The notes beneath the pieces are model-generated. The model was given only the letters and a program-made list of their open reading frames with translations, was not told the origin of the DNA and did no database searches. The position numbers and the translations under genes are program-made. From Diphasiastrum complanatum (Eukaryota > Streptophyta > Lycopodiopsida > Lycopodiales > Lycopodiaceae), in the NCBI GenBank assembly GCA_029204225.1, contig CM055102.1:42249229-42313228 (forward strand): 64,000 bases of DNA. The letters are read 5' to 3'. Shown one piece after another: positions 14,300-26,400 of this stretch (the first letter of the stretch is position 1; every line of letters begins with the position of its first letter).

Positions 14300-16911
14300 C
14301 CCGTCTTATGTGCATGGCAACATGCTTGGCAAACTCTAATCTTATTGAAACTCTAATCTTATATGTTTGGCAAAATGATAGCATTTTTTACGATGATGAA
14401 ATACGACATAACTCTAATCATGAACTTGGAATAGAAATGTACGTGGCACAATCTCACATTGATAGCATCTAATATACGTGAGAACTTAAAATAAAAAAAT
14501 TACTTATTCTCAAATTGGTCTTTCTAAAGACAAGCAAGAACAAAAAATCAATGCAATTATATTTTCAGCAACTGTGACATAAGCGATTGCATAATCAAGT
14601 ATACAATATAAAAATTTGTCATATGAACATAAAGTGTCATGGATGTAAGCCAAGAAATATCCGTAGTGTTAAATTTGTTCTCCAAAATGACATTTTGATA
14701 CACCAAGTTAATTATTGAATTGTACAATACTAACCTTTATTGAGGCTAATGACTATTTAATGCTCATTAACTAAATTTTTTCTTACTGTTAACTTCTGAA
14801 TAACAACAAAGGGAGTATTCAACAAAGTCCCCAATTCTCACATAACTCTTCTATTTGAACAGTTATTTGTGTGAATGTGTGCAAGTGAGAATACTCCTCT
14901 CTAACTTTGTGACGTTCTAAAGAATTGGCTGATATTTTGTGACTTCCAATTGATCATAATGCATAAGCAATTACTTTCTAGCTTTGTCACTTATTGTAAT
15001 TTAAAGACACAATTTGTTGACTAGAAAAGGTTTTGTTCATATGTTTACTGAGACCATGTTTTTTTCTAGAGAAAGGTACATCTCTTGTTTTACTTACGCT
15101 AAGCATACATGGGAGTTGCTAAAACATGATTGATTGACATTGTCTTGGGATCATCTAGTTATTTGGAAGTGCATTTTTATAAAAAAGGATGTTTCAGATA
15201 AAAGATAGTCCGAAGCTCAAATAACCTTGGGCTACATAGCATACACTTTTCTCCTTTCAGGTATATTGAAGTCCACATAACATAACAAAAGCCTATTGAA
15301 GTCATCAAACCCACAAGGAACTAGTTCATTTTTCAAGTATGCATTTTGGTTTCTAAGGGAGGCCTGAACGGGACCAAAGAAACTTTGGATGTTAAGCTAA
15401 CCAAATGAGCCAAGCCATGGATGAACTTAGTTCAAGTGAAACTACCACCTAATTGGTTTCCTATAATCTTTCTCAAACCACGTTAATGCCTATGATATCT
15501 CATAAAGTAGGCTCACAAGGAGTTGTCATCTATCAGATCAATAAAAACTAAACTGAAATATCGACCATGCTATACACATCTTATGGAGCTACGAAATGCA
15601 TCGTCAATATCAATTATGGATTCCATTCACAATGTGTGAAGTCAGTGGGCCATGTTGCAGCGGATCACGATCTGCTGCAAACCCATTGAAAAAGCGCCTT
15701 CTGCTATCTGGAAAGGGGTTTTTTTTTTGCCATAAAAATCAGTAAACCTCAAAAAATCATTTTCAGAAAATCCAAGTTTGTTATAAACTCGTACACACTC
15801 AAAAATCCTTGAGGAACCTTGAAAAAACAAATGCCACGTTCCACCAATTGGGTTCACGCAGATGACGTTTCAGATCATGGCTTGCAACTACGATAGGTTG
15901 TATGGTTGTATGAACGCTGTACAAATTAAACTCGATGATTAAGGTGAAATCTACTTTACGTTTGAGGTGGGACAGCTGTGGACAAGCTTTTGTTAATCTG
16001 GTTGTTGAGTAGTCCACCGTTACTGAAACAAGATACAACTCGAAGACTGCTATGCTAACAAGGGTATCTAGAATAGAACTCGATAGATGTTAAAATGTGA
16101 TGCAAAGATTCATAGAGATTCTTGCATTCCAGTGAAGTTGATCAAACAAACCAACAGCTTTTTAGTGGCATGCTAAATCCTCTCAGAATCAGAGATTGAA
16201 CTTAGGCATGTCAACTTTCCCAAAGAACAGGAAAACTAGAGAGCCAAATAATTCATGTGGATAGGTATAGCCACATCAAATGGAAAGGAATGTTGATAAG
16301 CGTTTTGATAATCCTCAAAACTGGCTGAAAAGATATATCTATTTGAGAGTAAATAATTCTGGAGGTGATCAGAGATCTTACAACCAGATATTTCCTAATT
16401 GCTAGTGTGACTAACTAGTACCAAACCACCTCTTTCTGCACCTTCAAAATATTCTGGGAAAAAACAGTGTTCAAAGGAAAGTCCAGCTCAAAGCTCTATT
16501 GCAGACAGTAAATGGTAACATGCTGGACTGACTCCTCACACAAATAGCAAGACAATCTGTGTGCTTCTACTCTTCGTTCTCTGGAGATATATCTTGAATC
16601 TTTCAGCGGTAGCTTGATCCTCCAGCTTTTGAAACGGAAGTTTTGAACCTTATTAATCCCAAATGTGGCACCTTATACTTTCTGTCAAGCATATATGTAG
16701 TTATGTACATTATTATCCCAAGAAGTTAGCAAGACTCGCAAACACCATCAGTGGCATGAGATCATGATCCAAGTCAAAGTTGAACCTTTTAGATGAGATC
16801 TTTCTTTATCAAAGAGTACCGCAACCTGGAAGGGCTGTAGTAAGGGACCATCTTCATCATATCTAGTCTCCCCTTATTTATCTGCCTGGTAGCTGAAGCT
16901 GCACCACACTC
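14300..16911. other. no recognisable gene
   Basis: AT-rich sequence downstream of the galactosyltransferase stop codon. The short frames at 15642-16038 overlap on the minus strand and carry no motif. The part nearest 16911 should hold the 3' UTR of that gene; no polyadenylation signal was singled out. Confidence 0.4.
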
Positions 16912-18294
16912 TCAGAAAGTTATGTTCCAGACAGCCCCTTCACCTTCACCACAGCGACGATGCACGTCTTTCATCCTCTCTGCAGATCTGCATATGCCAC
17001 TACATGTCCAGTCGAAAGATGCCACACATGCATTCCCCGCATTTGCTTTCCACTCACAGTCTGTAGTCAATATTGCACATGAAGGGTCATTCGAGATTTC
17101 ATGAGCAAATGACATTGTCCATGTTAAATGACAACAAATACTTCTATCACATACCCGGAGGAGTCCCACAACACATGGTCCTGTCATCAACATGTTCCAC
17201 ATCTAGGCCAATAAACCAAGCCCCCAAGGAAACGTCCTCATTAGCATATCTGTGTAAAAGCTGCCTGAAAACACAAGAAACCTCAATTAGATACACCAAG
17301 AAAGTTATGTTTGGATTACATATACATGAAATTAAAAGTGTGAAGAATACCACAAGGAGGGAAGTCCCAAAACGCCATCAAAGGCTTCATTGACTTACTG
17401 GTTCAGGGAAATGTATGTTGCCAATTCTTGAGAAATCACATAAAGTTGACCAGTCGCATGCCGAAAGTACCTATTGCCCTCGCCACCAAATTTCCAGTGC
17501 TCAGGCTCGTGATATCTCACACCCCTACATTTTTTAATGGAGCAATATTAGCACCACTTGCTTAAGAGAAGCCTGAGCATTTGGACAAATTAACTTGGAT
17601 GAAGAGCAAAATGAAAATGCCCTGAGCGCTACATTGGGGCAAAACATTCTCTTAGCTAGTCCTGCTTTTAAAACTTCACAGTATCAGTTAATGCAGGTAG
17701 CATTCATTTTTAAAAAAATATTAAGTGGGCACAGAAATCTTATCCAATATACCAAAGAACAATAAAATATGCATAAATAATGTAAAGATGAGTATTTCTT
17801 GCAATACCTGTTTAAAAGCTTTTTTTCTCAACTCAGTACTCTGAAAATTATAATGCTTTTTTACATGAAGACAATTATCAAACTTGAAATTTTGTTGGAG
17901 AACTTACTTCTGGGCAAGAACTGGCCCAGATTTCATGCACCCTAAGTAGACACGACGCTTACGCCTGTGGTGGGCTAAAGTTGTTGCCAAAGCTCCTGCA
18001 AGCATAATTTTCCCCCTGAGTACGGATATGCCTTTTTGATTCATCTAAAAGAAAAGAACCATCTCCACAGTGCAGATCACTTTGACAACATACTCAAACA
18101 ATAGTTACCATCGAAAGCATGTCTCGTGGTTTGATCATGTTTATGAGAACAGAGTTAGATATTGCAGTACTACCTAAGTTGACATGTACATCATCATCAA
18201 CTTTAACATAAAAGTCTGCATCCCACATATCCACAGCTGTGGAGAAGTATATTTTTGTTTTTGCAGATAATTCGAGGTAACCTTCAACATGATC
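16912..18294 (-). CDS. B3GALT: galactosyltransferase exons 7-11 (catalytic core and C-terminus)
   Basis: Exon 7 (18294-18174) encodes [14 protein letters not shown] and the metal/UDP-sugar site [10 protein letters not shown]. Exon 8 (17995-17908) encodes [15 protein letters not shown]. Exon 9 (17524-17399) encodes [17 protein letters not shown] and [10 protein letters not shown]. Exon 10 (17264-17155) encodes [15 protein letters not shown] and the CCGTPP turn. Exon 11 (17060-16912) encodes [18 protein letters not shown] and [14 protein letters not shown], then stops after an N-I-T sequon three residues from the end. Introns are 178, 383, 134 and 94 bases. All the motifs expected of this clade are present, so the gene looks functional. 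Confidence 0.95.
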
Positions 18295-20327
18295 CTGTTG
18301 TAATCAACACAAAAACATGTTAATTTAATCGATAACAACACTTGCAAAATCATCTAATAAACTCACAAGAGCAAAATGAAATGCGTCAACTGGTAGTTCT
18401 TGAATCCTATTTACATTCAACAAGTGTTTACTCATTTTCATTTGTAAAGAGAACATGTGACAAGGTTTCCCAAGGTAATGGCACTAGCAGGAGCACGCTT
18501 GGATTAGGCTTGCCCACCCAGATTCAGCACCCTGCCCACCCATGAGATGATAACTAAAAAAATAGTTAACAGAACTAACTGCTTAACTTCATATGTTTCC
18601 TGCCATTTTTTACCTGAAGCATTGGCAATTAAAAGGTGACAGGTCAAGAGAAGGGGTAAGTCTCAAGGACAAAAACATAGAGAGCTGGAGTGTATTGATT
18701 ACTTCAAAAAGCAAATGAACATACATGAGGCATTCTAATAAGCATGGCCCTCATGAATGTACATAAAAATGGTAAACATTTGCTGATAACAAGGACAATT
18801 TGCACAAAGGTACATACAAGATGCCTCTATAGCCTTGCTTTTCACAGTTACCCCTTCTTCTAGTACTATTTGTGACCAATGGATATCTCAAAACAGCACT
18901 TAAAACGTAGAGAACTTGATTGCAAGGGTAAAATAATGGTTTCATATGATTCGTTTAGCTAATTAGAGTTCAAAAGAGAGAACAGAATAGAATAACCTTA
19001 CTACAGTCCACTCAGACCAACAGTTTATGAAACCAACCAATCGAATCACTCCTTATAATAATCAGTAGCAGTAGACCATGATACCATGTGAAGAAACTAA
19101 ACAAGACCAACAATAACTAATAAGTATCTCTCAAAGACCCACAAAAAGCTCTTGTGCCACATGCACTTTAAGTATGAAGTTAACAAATGCTTTGGTGCCT
19201 CTGAAGGTAGGGGCTACGTACACAGTTTGGATTTCCAAGGATTTTCCTGTACTTTTCATAATTGCTCAACATACTCTCATATATAATATCCACTGTGTCT
19301 CCATAATAACGTTGTATAAGGCCTCCTTTAATTTGACGACATAAACCTTTTGTTTACATGGCGCAAACCTAAATTTTCTGTGAGAAATTTTAGATGTCAT
19401 GATGAAGTTTTGAAGTTACCACAAGGATGGTGGTCTGACTCTAAGACGAAGAGGACCAGCCTCAAATCTCTAGTGACATTTAGCAAGTTGGAAGGCACAA
19501 CTCATAGTCAAGCACACTATTAGTCAATCCATTTGATATCAGCCCTAGTTGAAGCCCATTGCGTACGAGTAACTCATTGGCACCACCTAGTTTCAACAAC
19601 TCGGAACTCCATACCAAATTGAGTAATAGACAAGTACGCTTCCTTAAAACATCTCCCTCAATGTTGATATAGTTGGATAAAAGTTCCTCTAGCCACATTT
19701 GGCCGGATATTGCCACAAGGATCTTAGTATTCAGATTTTCTTTCAGATAAGGTAACAAACCGCCAAGTAAATAATCATTTGCTCTGAACTGATTTTCAGC
19801 CAAACGTACTGATTTTTCAGGTTTTAACAACTTTACTACCTCTTCAAGGGAGTCGAGAATATAGAAAGCCACGCCACCTTACACTCTACTTCTATCCCTT
19901 TTTCATTCCATGTTGAATGACATTCCAACCTACGTAACTTGCAAGTCTCATGTTCCTGTTTTTCCACTGGTTTTTCCACTGGTAAAACGACGTCGATATC
20001 CTTGGCAATCTTACTAAGACCAATGCATGTATTTCAAGGGGAACCATTGCAGTTCCATATAACCAGATTTAGCTTTACGTTGTCTGGCCCCATAGACTGC
20101 CCTGTTCTTATTTCCTAATCTGTAATTTTTTCCAAAGAGAAACAAGTAAAAATGATCTAAAGATTCTAAACTAAAAACCAGCATAAAAAGATGGTAGTGC
20201 AACAGTATCATAATCATGAGTGCATAAAGAAAACTTAGTTCTACAAGTAAAAGTATAAACTCTGAGCAATCCATTGAACAGACAATAAATGATGCTGTAC
20301 AGGCCAGAAAAAGTGTGCGTCCGTGCG

Positions 20328-20409
<82 letters not shown>

Positions 20410-23400
20410 GCTGCATCATGTTTCTTAACCAGCACTTCACAAGAAGTTTGCAAAACCACTAAAGGGGCTTTTCATAAGCTTCAATTGTGTCTGAAATCTA
20501 TAGTTTGCTAGTGGCAAAAAAAAACAAATCAGAGCACCAGCGAAAGTCCACTATATTGATACAGAAAGCAGACTCATACCAGTCTTAGAATATCTGCATT
20601 CTGCAAGTCCTCGGCATCAATGGCACGGTCCAGGATGCCGCCAGGTGTAGCACTGAAAATCCAAACCATTAGCAACTCTACCTTTACCAATGAAGGAAAG
20701 AAAAGTCCATGTATGTCATTTTTTCCATGGCTACATTTTGAACAACTCAAAAGTGGTGAAGAAGGATTGCAGTTTCAATCATCGATATCCAACAGATCTG
20801 CATTTCAAGAACTTACAAGAAATATCATCAACACAATGCCACTAACTAAATAGTCTTACCTATGACCTATGACAAATCTGACCACAATTCCCTTCTCTTG
20901 CTCCAGCTGCTTAAGTTTTTGTCCTGCAAGTATAAAAATTTTTGCAGTTTAACCAGCAGAGAGCTGATAAAAATCGTGGAGGATACGAGTGCAGTGTAGA
21001 ATTCTCTTCACGTTAAATATAGTTCAAGAAACAGTTAAGCAATCTATAACCTTCTCGATATGCAAACAAGTCTTCCCTAAGGAGCATAAATGGAAAATAA
21101 CGTTAAGTACAGAACTCTCAAAAGTGCAGTGAGCTGTTATCACCCTAGATTGTGACACTATATAGAGGAGGGCCTGCTGTCTGTCAGTTGTGAAACTGCC
21201 AAAGGAGACTGTTAACATCTAGGTGAAATTGACGTTGCAAGTTGCAACTACACTTCCAACTTCCCATACGGCTGCACTCAAATATGAGCATATTAATAGT
21301 ATGCCAAACTTGGTGCACCAATATGCCAACGAACATATGGTTTAATGAACTTGCATGTGCTCTTTGCAAATGCTACTATTCGTACATGAGATACTTTTGG
21401 CTACTGTCAAATTTGTGAATGGGAACTTACCTTGAAAATCTTAAATTGACTTGCTTTCAGGCCTTTCCACGAAGTTACTCATTTGAAAATACACCTTCCA
21501 ACTGAAGGTTTTAATTCTGATAAGAATTTATGGTTTGAAAGTTTGCTTCTCAAATTTGTCTTCATATGTCATTTGAGTCCCCCCCATGCGGCATGGATGG
21601 GAGGACTGGCGCTCATGGGATCTGATATTCTTTTCCCATTGCTCCAGCATATTTCTTCTGTAAAGTTAATCATATTATGTTTCCTAAGCATCAGAAAATG
21701 CAAGAAGATTTCTAGTTATAAAGATGATATTCACTGCAAATTGCTGAAGAGCAATCAGCCCAGGGAAGTCTACAGTGAGTTCATGAAGAGAGACAATCTT
21801 TCATCAATGATTCTCTCTGCACATCCTCTCTTCCAAAAAAGGGTTGTTCTTGGTCTCACAACTGTGCAGCAAGCTGCACTTTTGTTAGACTGAAGCAACA
21901 CTAACCGTGGACAGCAATACCACACCAGCAAAGCAGCATATTATAGAATCAACTCCTGCCACAGCATTTCTTCCGCATCCACTTCCAGCCTCCATCTAAA
22001 ACCATCACGACATGAAGTATGATGGGAGATATATGATCTACTGCAGATGAAACTGATTTCTTTCTACTTTTCCCAGTACTGACTGTGGGCTTACAGTTGC
22101 ACCAGCCAGTAGGATATGGTCTTGCATACCAGACTGTATAAATGCGTGCAACATACACATGCAAGGCCAGGTGTACGTCCTGGGTGTACGGCTGCAACAT
22201 CGGTCACAGTGAAAATATAAGCCTTTTCATCTTACTTGCCCTTCCCTATAAAGGATATTCATAACAACTTGTCCTTAGAACATCTATTTGTGAAATTAGA
22301 ATATATTCAATTTCACAAATTTATATAGAGAAGTCAGCGATGTCATAAGGTAAAGCTTAGAAACAATATACGAGCAACTCAAAAAGTCGAAGAATCTAAG
22401 TCAAAACAATAATATAAAATTTAATAAACAACTTGTCCTTAGAATGTAACTCAAAAAGTGAAAGAATCTAAGTCAAAACAATAATATAAAATTTAATAAA
22501 CAACTTGTCCTTAGAATGTTCCAACAAGTAATTGAGTGAAGTTAAGGATTTTGAGCTGACTTATGACAACTTCAAAGCATAGTTTCCGGGGCCGGTTCGA
22601 AAAATCAGAGGTTCATATCACGTTTCAATAACGTTTGGATCGGGAAAGATTCAGGCCATCCATGTTCAAATCAGTTTTAGGGTTTATCTTTTTTGGCTAG
22701 TATCTCTCCTAACCTTCAACTATAGCCAAAACAAATGCTGGTTTGAATTTTAGCGAGCAATTACAGCTCTGTAAAATGATTACAGTCATGGTTAAGAAAT
22801 TGTCACATCCTGCTGATTCCTGAATTACATAATCACTTTGGCATAGTTGAACCGCCCCTCAGGTTGATAAACTTCAATTCGGATTCAATTTCAATGAAAC
22901 ATTTAGCGTGTCCGTGAAAAATTTTGTAGCATATGAGGATAGACACCTATTAATAGGCCGTCAGATACTAAGACAATTTACATGGGTCATGTATAAAAGA
23001 GCTCTACCACCTGCGCATAGATTTAGTGAATGTTTTATTTGAATTAAATTAGATTATCTTATCAAGTTGGATCAGATCATAGAATTAATGAACCGTTATC
23101 GATTCACCACGGTTCTGAGAACCATACGGTTCTTAAATTTTTTTGCCCAGAACCGTGGTGAACCATACTGATTGATTAATTTATTTTATTTTTAGTTTCC
23201 CCCCAAAAAATATGCAAAAAAAGGGCCAAAAAAATCTGTGAAATCTGTGAAATCTGTGAATTCTGTGAAATTATCTGTGAAATCTGTCAATCATCTGTAT
23301 CATCTGTCAAATGACTCAAATCATCTGTATCATCTGTCAAATCATCTGTATCATCTGTCAAATCATCTGTAAATCATGTGAAATCTGTCAAATCTGTATC

Positions 23401-26400
23401 ATCTGTCAAATCTGTGAATTTGGTAATTAATTAATTAATTAATTAATCAATTATTTATTTAATTAAATAGAGGAACCGTACCACGGTTCAAGGAACCGTG
23501 GTATGGTTCCTTCCACGGTTCCCAGGACCCACGGTTCTGGGAACCGTGGGTTTTATGGATCAGATACAGGAGAGGTTTGTGCATTGATTCAGTGAAGATT
23601 ACACTTAAAATGAGTTGTATTTTCCAAAAAAAATAAAAAATTCAAACCGCGGTTCAAGGTTTGAATCGCGATTTGATGAGACTATGACTTGTCCCTTCCT
23701 GTATGTGTTGCTCCTCACTGGTCCTAAAGGGCCCATCGCCCTTCTAGCCACTTTGTTCAAGTGCTTCCCACTCCACAAAGGCCTACATGGGCTACATGAT
23801 ATCGCCTGCAGCATTGTTACACAACTCTGCACCGCAGTAGCTTTTGCTTCTACTCATTTGTACGTAGTTGGTTTGTTACTATTCTTCTACATGTTAATGT
23901 TCTCTTTTTATTAAGACTCCTACATATTTTTTTCCAATTTTGTTTTGTCCTTGCGTTTTTCCTTTTAGTCCCTCCATATTGTAATGATGTGATCTTTCTA
24001 ATTGCAAGAATACAAACAGTATTTGAGGATTGCACCTCACCTTGTAATCATAATCATTCACATGGTCCTTTTACTATGTTTAGGCCATAGTTGCAGCGAA
24101 TCGCGAACGGAATTTTTTTTTTTATATGTGAGATTTGCAGAACCAAAAAAAACAAAAACAGCAAATTGCTGTTTTTTATTACAGCGATTCGCGATTTGCA
24201 AGTGCTTCTGTTTGGGCCTTCAATCCCTTTTTCCACCTATTGGTGGGTAGGTTAAGAATGACTAGGCTGATGAGCAAGCAATAGGGCAGATCATTTCCTA
24301 GTCCCTTCCAGGTCGAAGATGTTACGCACAAGAAAACGTGCCAAAATATCTCATAGGTATTGTGGACCATGACTAATCATTAAAAAGGTTAGCAAGGTAG
24401 CTTGCAGGCTACAACTACCCTTGGGATGCAAGGTGCATCCAATGTTTCATGTTAGCAAACTAAAGCAATGTGTGCACAATGGTGATAACTTGGTAGAAGA
24501 TCTTGTGTCTCTAGAAGAGAAAAGCACTTCCAGTAATCAACTGGAAGTCTCCCTGAGAATCAATGCCCACAAGTGAGTGTGTAACTGCATCATGTACAAA
24601 TGTCAATGTCTGCTGTGTCAAGTCCACTGTAACGGCTCCAAGAGATGCAAACCAATCAGCACCAATGATAAGATCATAACGCTCCATAGGGATAATGTAA
24701 AGATCTGCCTGTCCAGAGAAATCTCCAATGCGGTATGGTAAACGCTGAAACATCTGAGAACTAGGAAAAGAATGAGAACTGGCAACCTCAACTGTGAGAG
24801 GCTGGGAAGCAGGAACAGGTGAAGCACGGATCCGACTAGTGATATAACTGCTAATAAAAGAATGAGTGCTACCAGTATCAACTAAAGCAATATACTCTCG
24901 ACCTGTAATACGCACACGTAACCGAATGGAAAGAGGACCAGGACGCCCTGTCCAAGTAGCATAGGCAAGCTGAGCATGGCAAGTAGCAGGAAGTAAATCA
25001 GGGGAAGGCTCAGAGGATAAGTCAGGCTCATCAGAAATATGAATGTAGATATTGGAATCATCTGGAGTAGTGCCCTCATGGTAAAAAACAGCAGAAGTAG
25101 TAGGGAGAGGCTGGCGGCAATCACGGGCAAGATGGTCAAGACTCTTACAACGAAAGCAAAGACGCTTCTGCTGAAGATCAGCGAACTCTGCAGACGTGTA
25201 ACGTCGGACAAAAGCAAGTCGAGGAGTCGGAGGACGAGGAGGCAAAGGGGCAATGGAGAGAGCTGGAACAGAAGGGGCCGGTGTAGGGGTGAACGTAGCG
25301 GAAAAAGATGAAGCAGAAGGACGGGGTCGGGAGAAGTGGGAAGGAAGGGTGTCAGAGTACTTATGCTGTAAAGTACTAGCAAGAGACATCGCCTCAACAA
25401 GTGTAGTAGGACGGAAGGAAGAAACATCATAACGTAAAGCACCACGAAGCCCAGCAATGTAACGAGAAATAAGCTCAGTGGGCTATAGATCTGTGAAAAG
25501 ATAAGAAAGCTCCATAAACTGATCTGTATAAGAAGCAAGATCACTGGTCTGAGTAAGACTACGAAATGTATCACGTTGGCGGTCAAGCCACTGAGGATCA
25601 ATCATAGCATGGCGGAGGTCACGGCGAAAAGTATGCCATACATGGAGCCCTTCCCGATCAGGATCAACTCTATAAACTCGCCACCACGTGGCGGCACGTC
25701 CATCTAAATGTAAAGCAGCCAACTTGATCTTCTGAGGATCAGTCTTGGGGTAAATCTGAAAATATGTGTCAAGCTTAGCAAACCAATTCTCTAATAAGTT
25801 CCCGTCAGAGGAACCGGAATAGGTAGCAAGTTGTACCCTATCACGAAAGTCTCGAGCAAAGTGTGGCTCAGGAAGGGGGGGACGAGGAAAGAAACCAGGA
25901 GGTGGGTTAGATGGAATGAACGGTCCACCACCAGGCTGACTAGCAGAAGAAGATGGAAATCCAAATGGAGGGGGAATCCCAAATGTAGGAAAAACAGGAG
26001 CTTTACCAGGACCATGAGGCTGTAAAGAATCAATCTGTGACTGCATAGTAGCAAAGCCGGTCATAACTGAATCGAAGCGAAGAACGAGGCCAGAAAGGGT
26101 CTCATCCATGCGACGAAACTGATCGGATAAGGTTTCCTGAGTAGTCTCACTCGGGGTAGGTGAATGTGCCATAATGATAGTGGAAGGAATAGACGAAAAC
26201 TTGAGGGAGCGGACTCTTGTCGTCACCCCAAATTAGCCTATTACAACCAATATTATCACAACTGAAAAAAACAAACAGCAATGAACAATGGAGAAACTGT
26301 AAAAATGCGCTGGACAGCCAGGGATACAATGTGAATTTGAAAGAGTATTGAAACATGTAGGTAAAGGGAGCTTAGGAAGGAGGCCCTGAGGACACCAAGC

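Larger units (their letters stand above)
18295..20579 (-). other. intron 6 of the galactosyltransferase gene
   Basis: A 2,285-bp intron. It holds an unidentified minus-strand open stretch (19480-19872) and a GC/GA microsatellite (20325-20406). The rest shows no transposon ends or other structure. Confidence 0.85.

Noticed and set aside
17147-17353. Stand-alone frame 17147-17353, and the overlapping 16912-17202 frame, as individual genes
   Set aside because: Both include intron sequence; spliced together with their neighbours they are exons 10 and 11 of one gene.
25039-26054. Frames antisense to or shifted within the gag-protease relic
   Set aside because: They are shadows of the main gag frame; only the 24511-26226 frame carries capsid, zinc knuckle and protease motifs.
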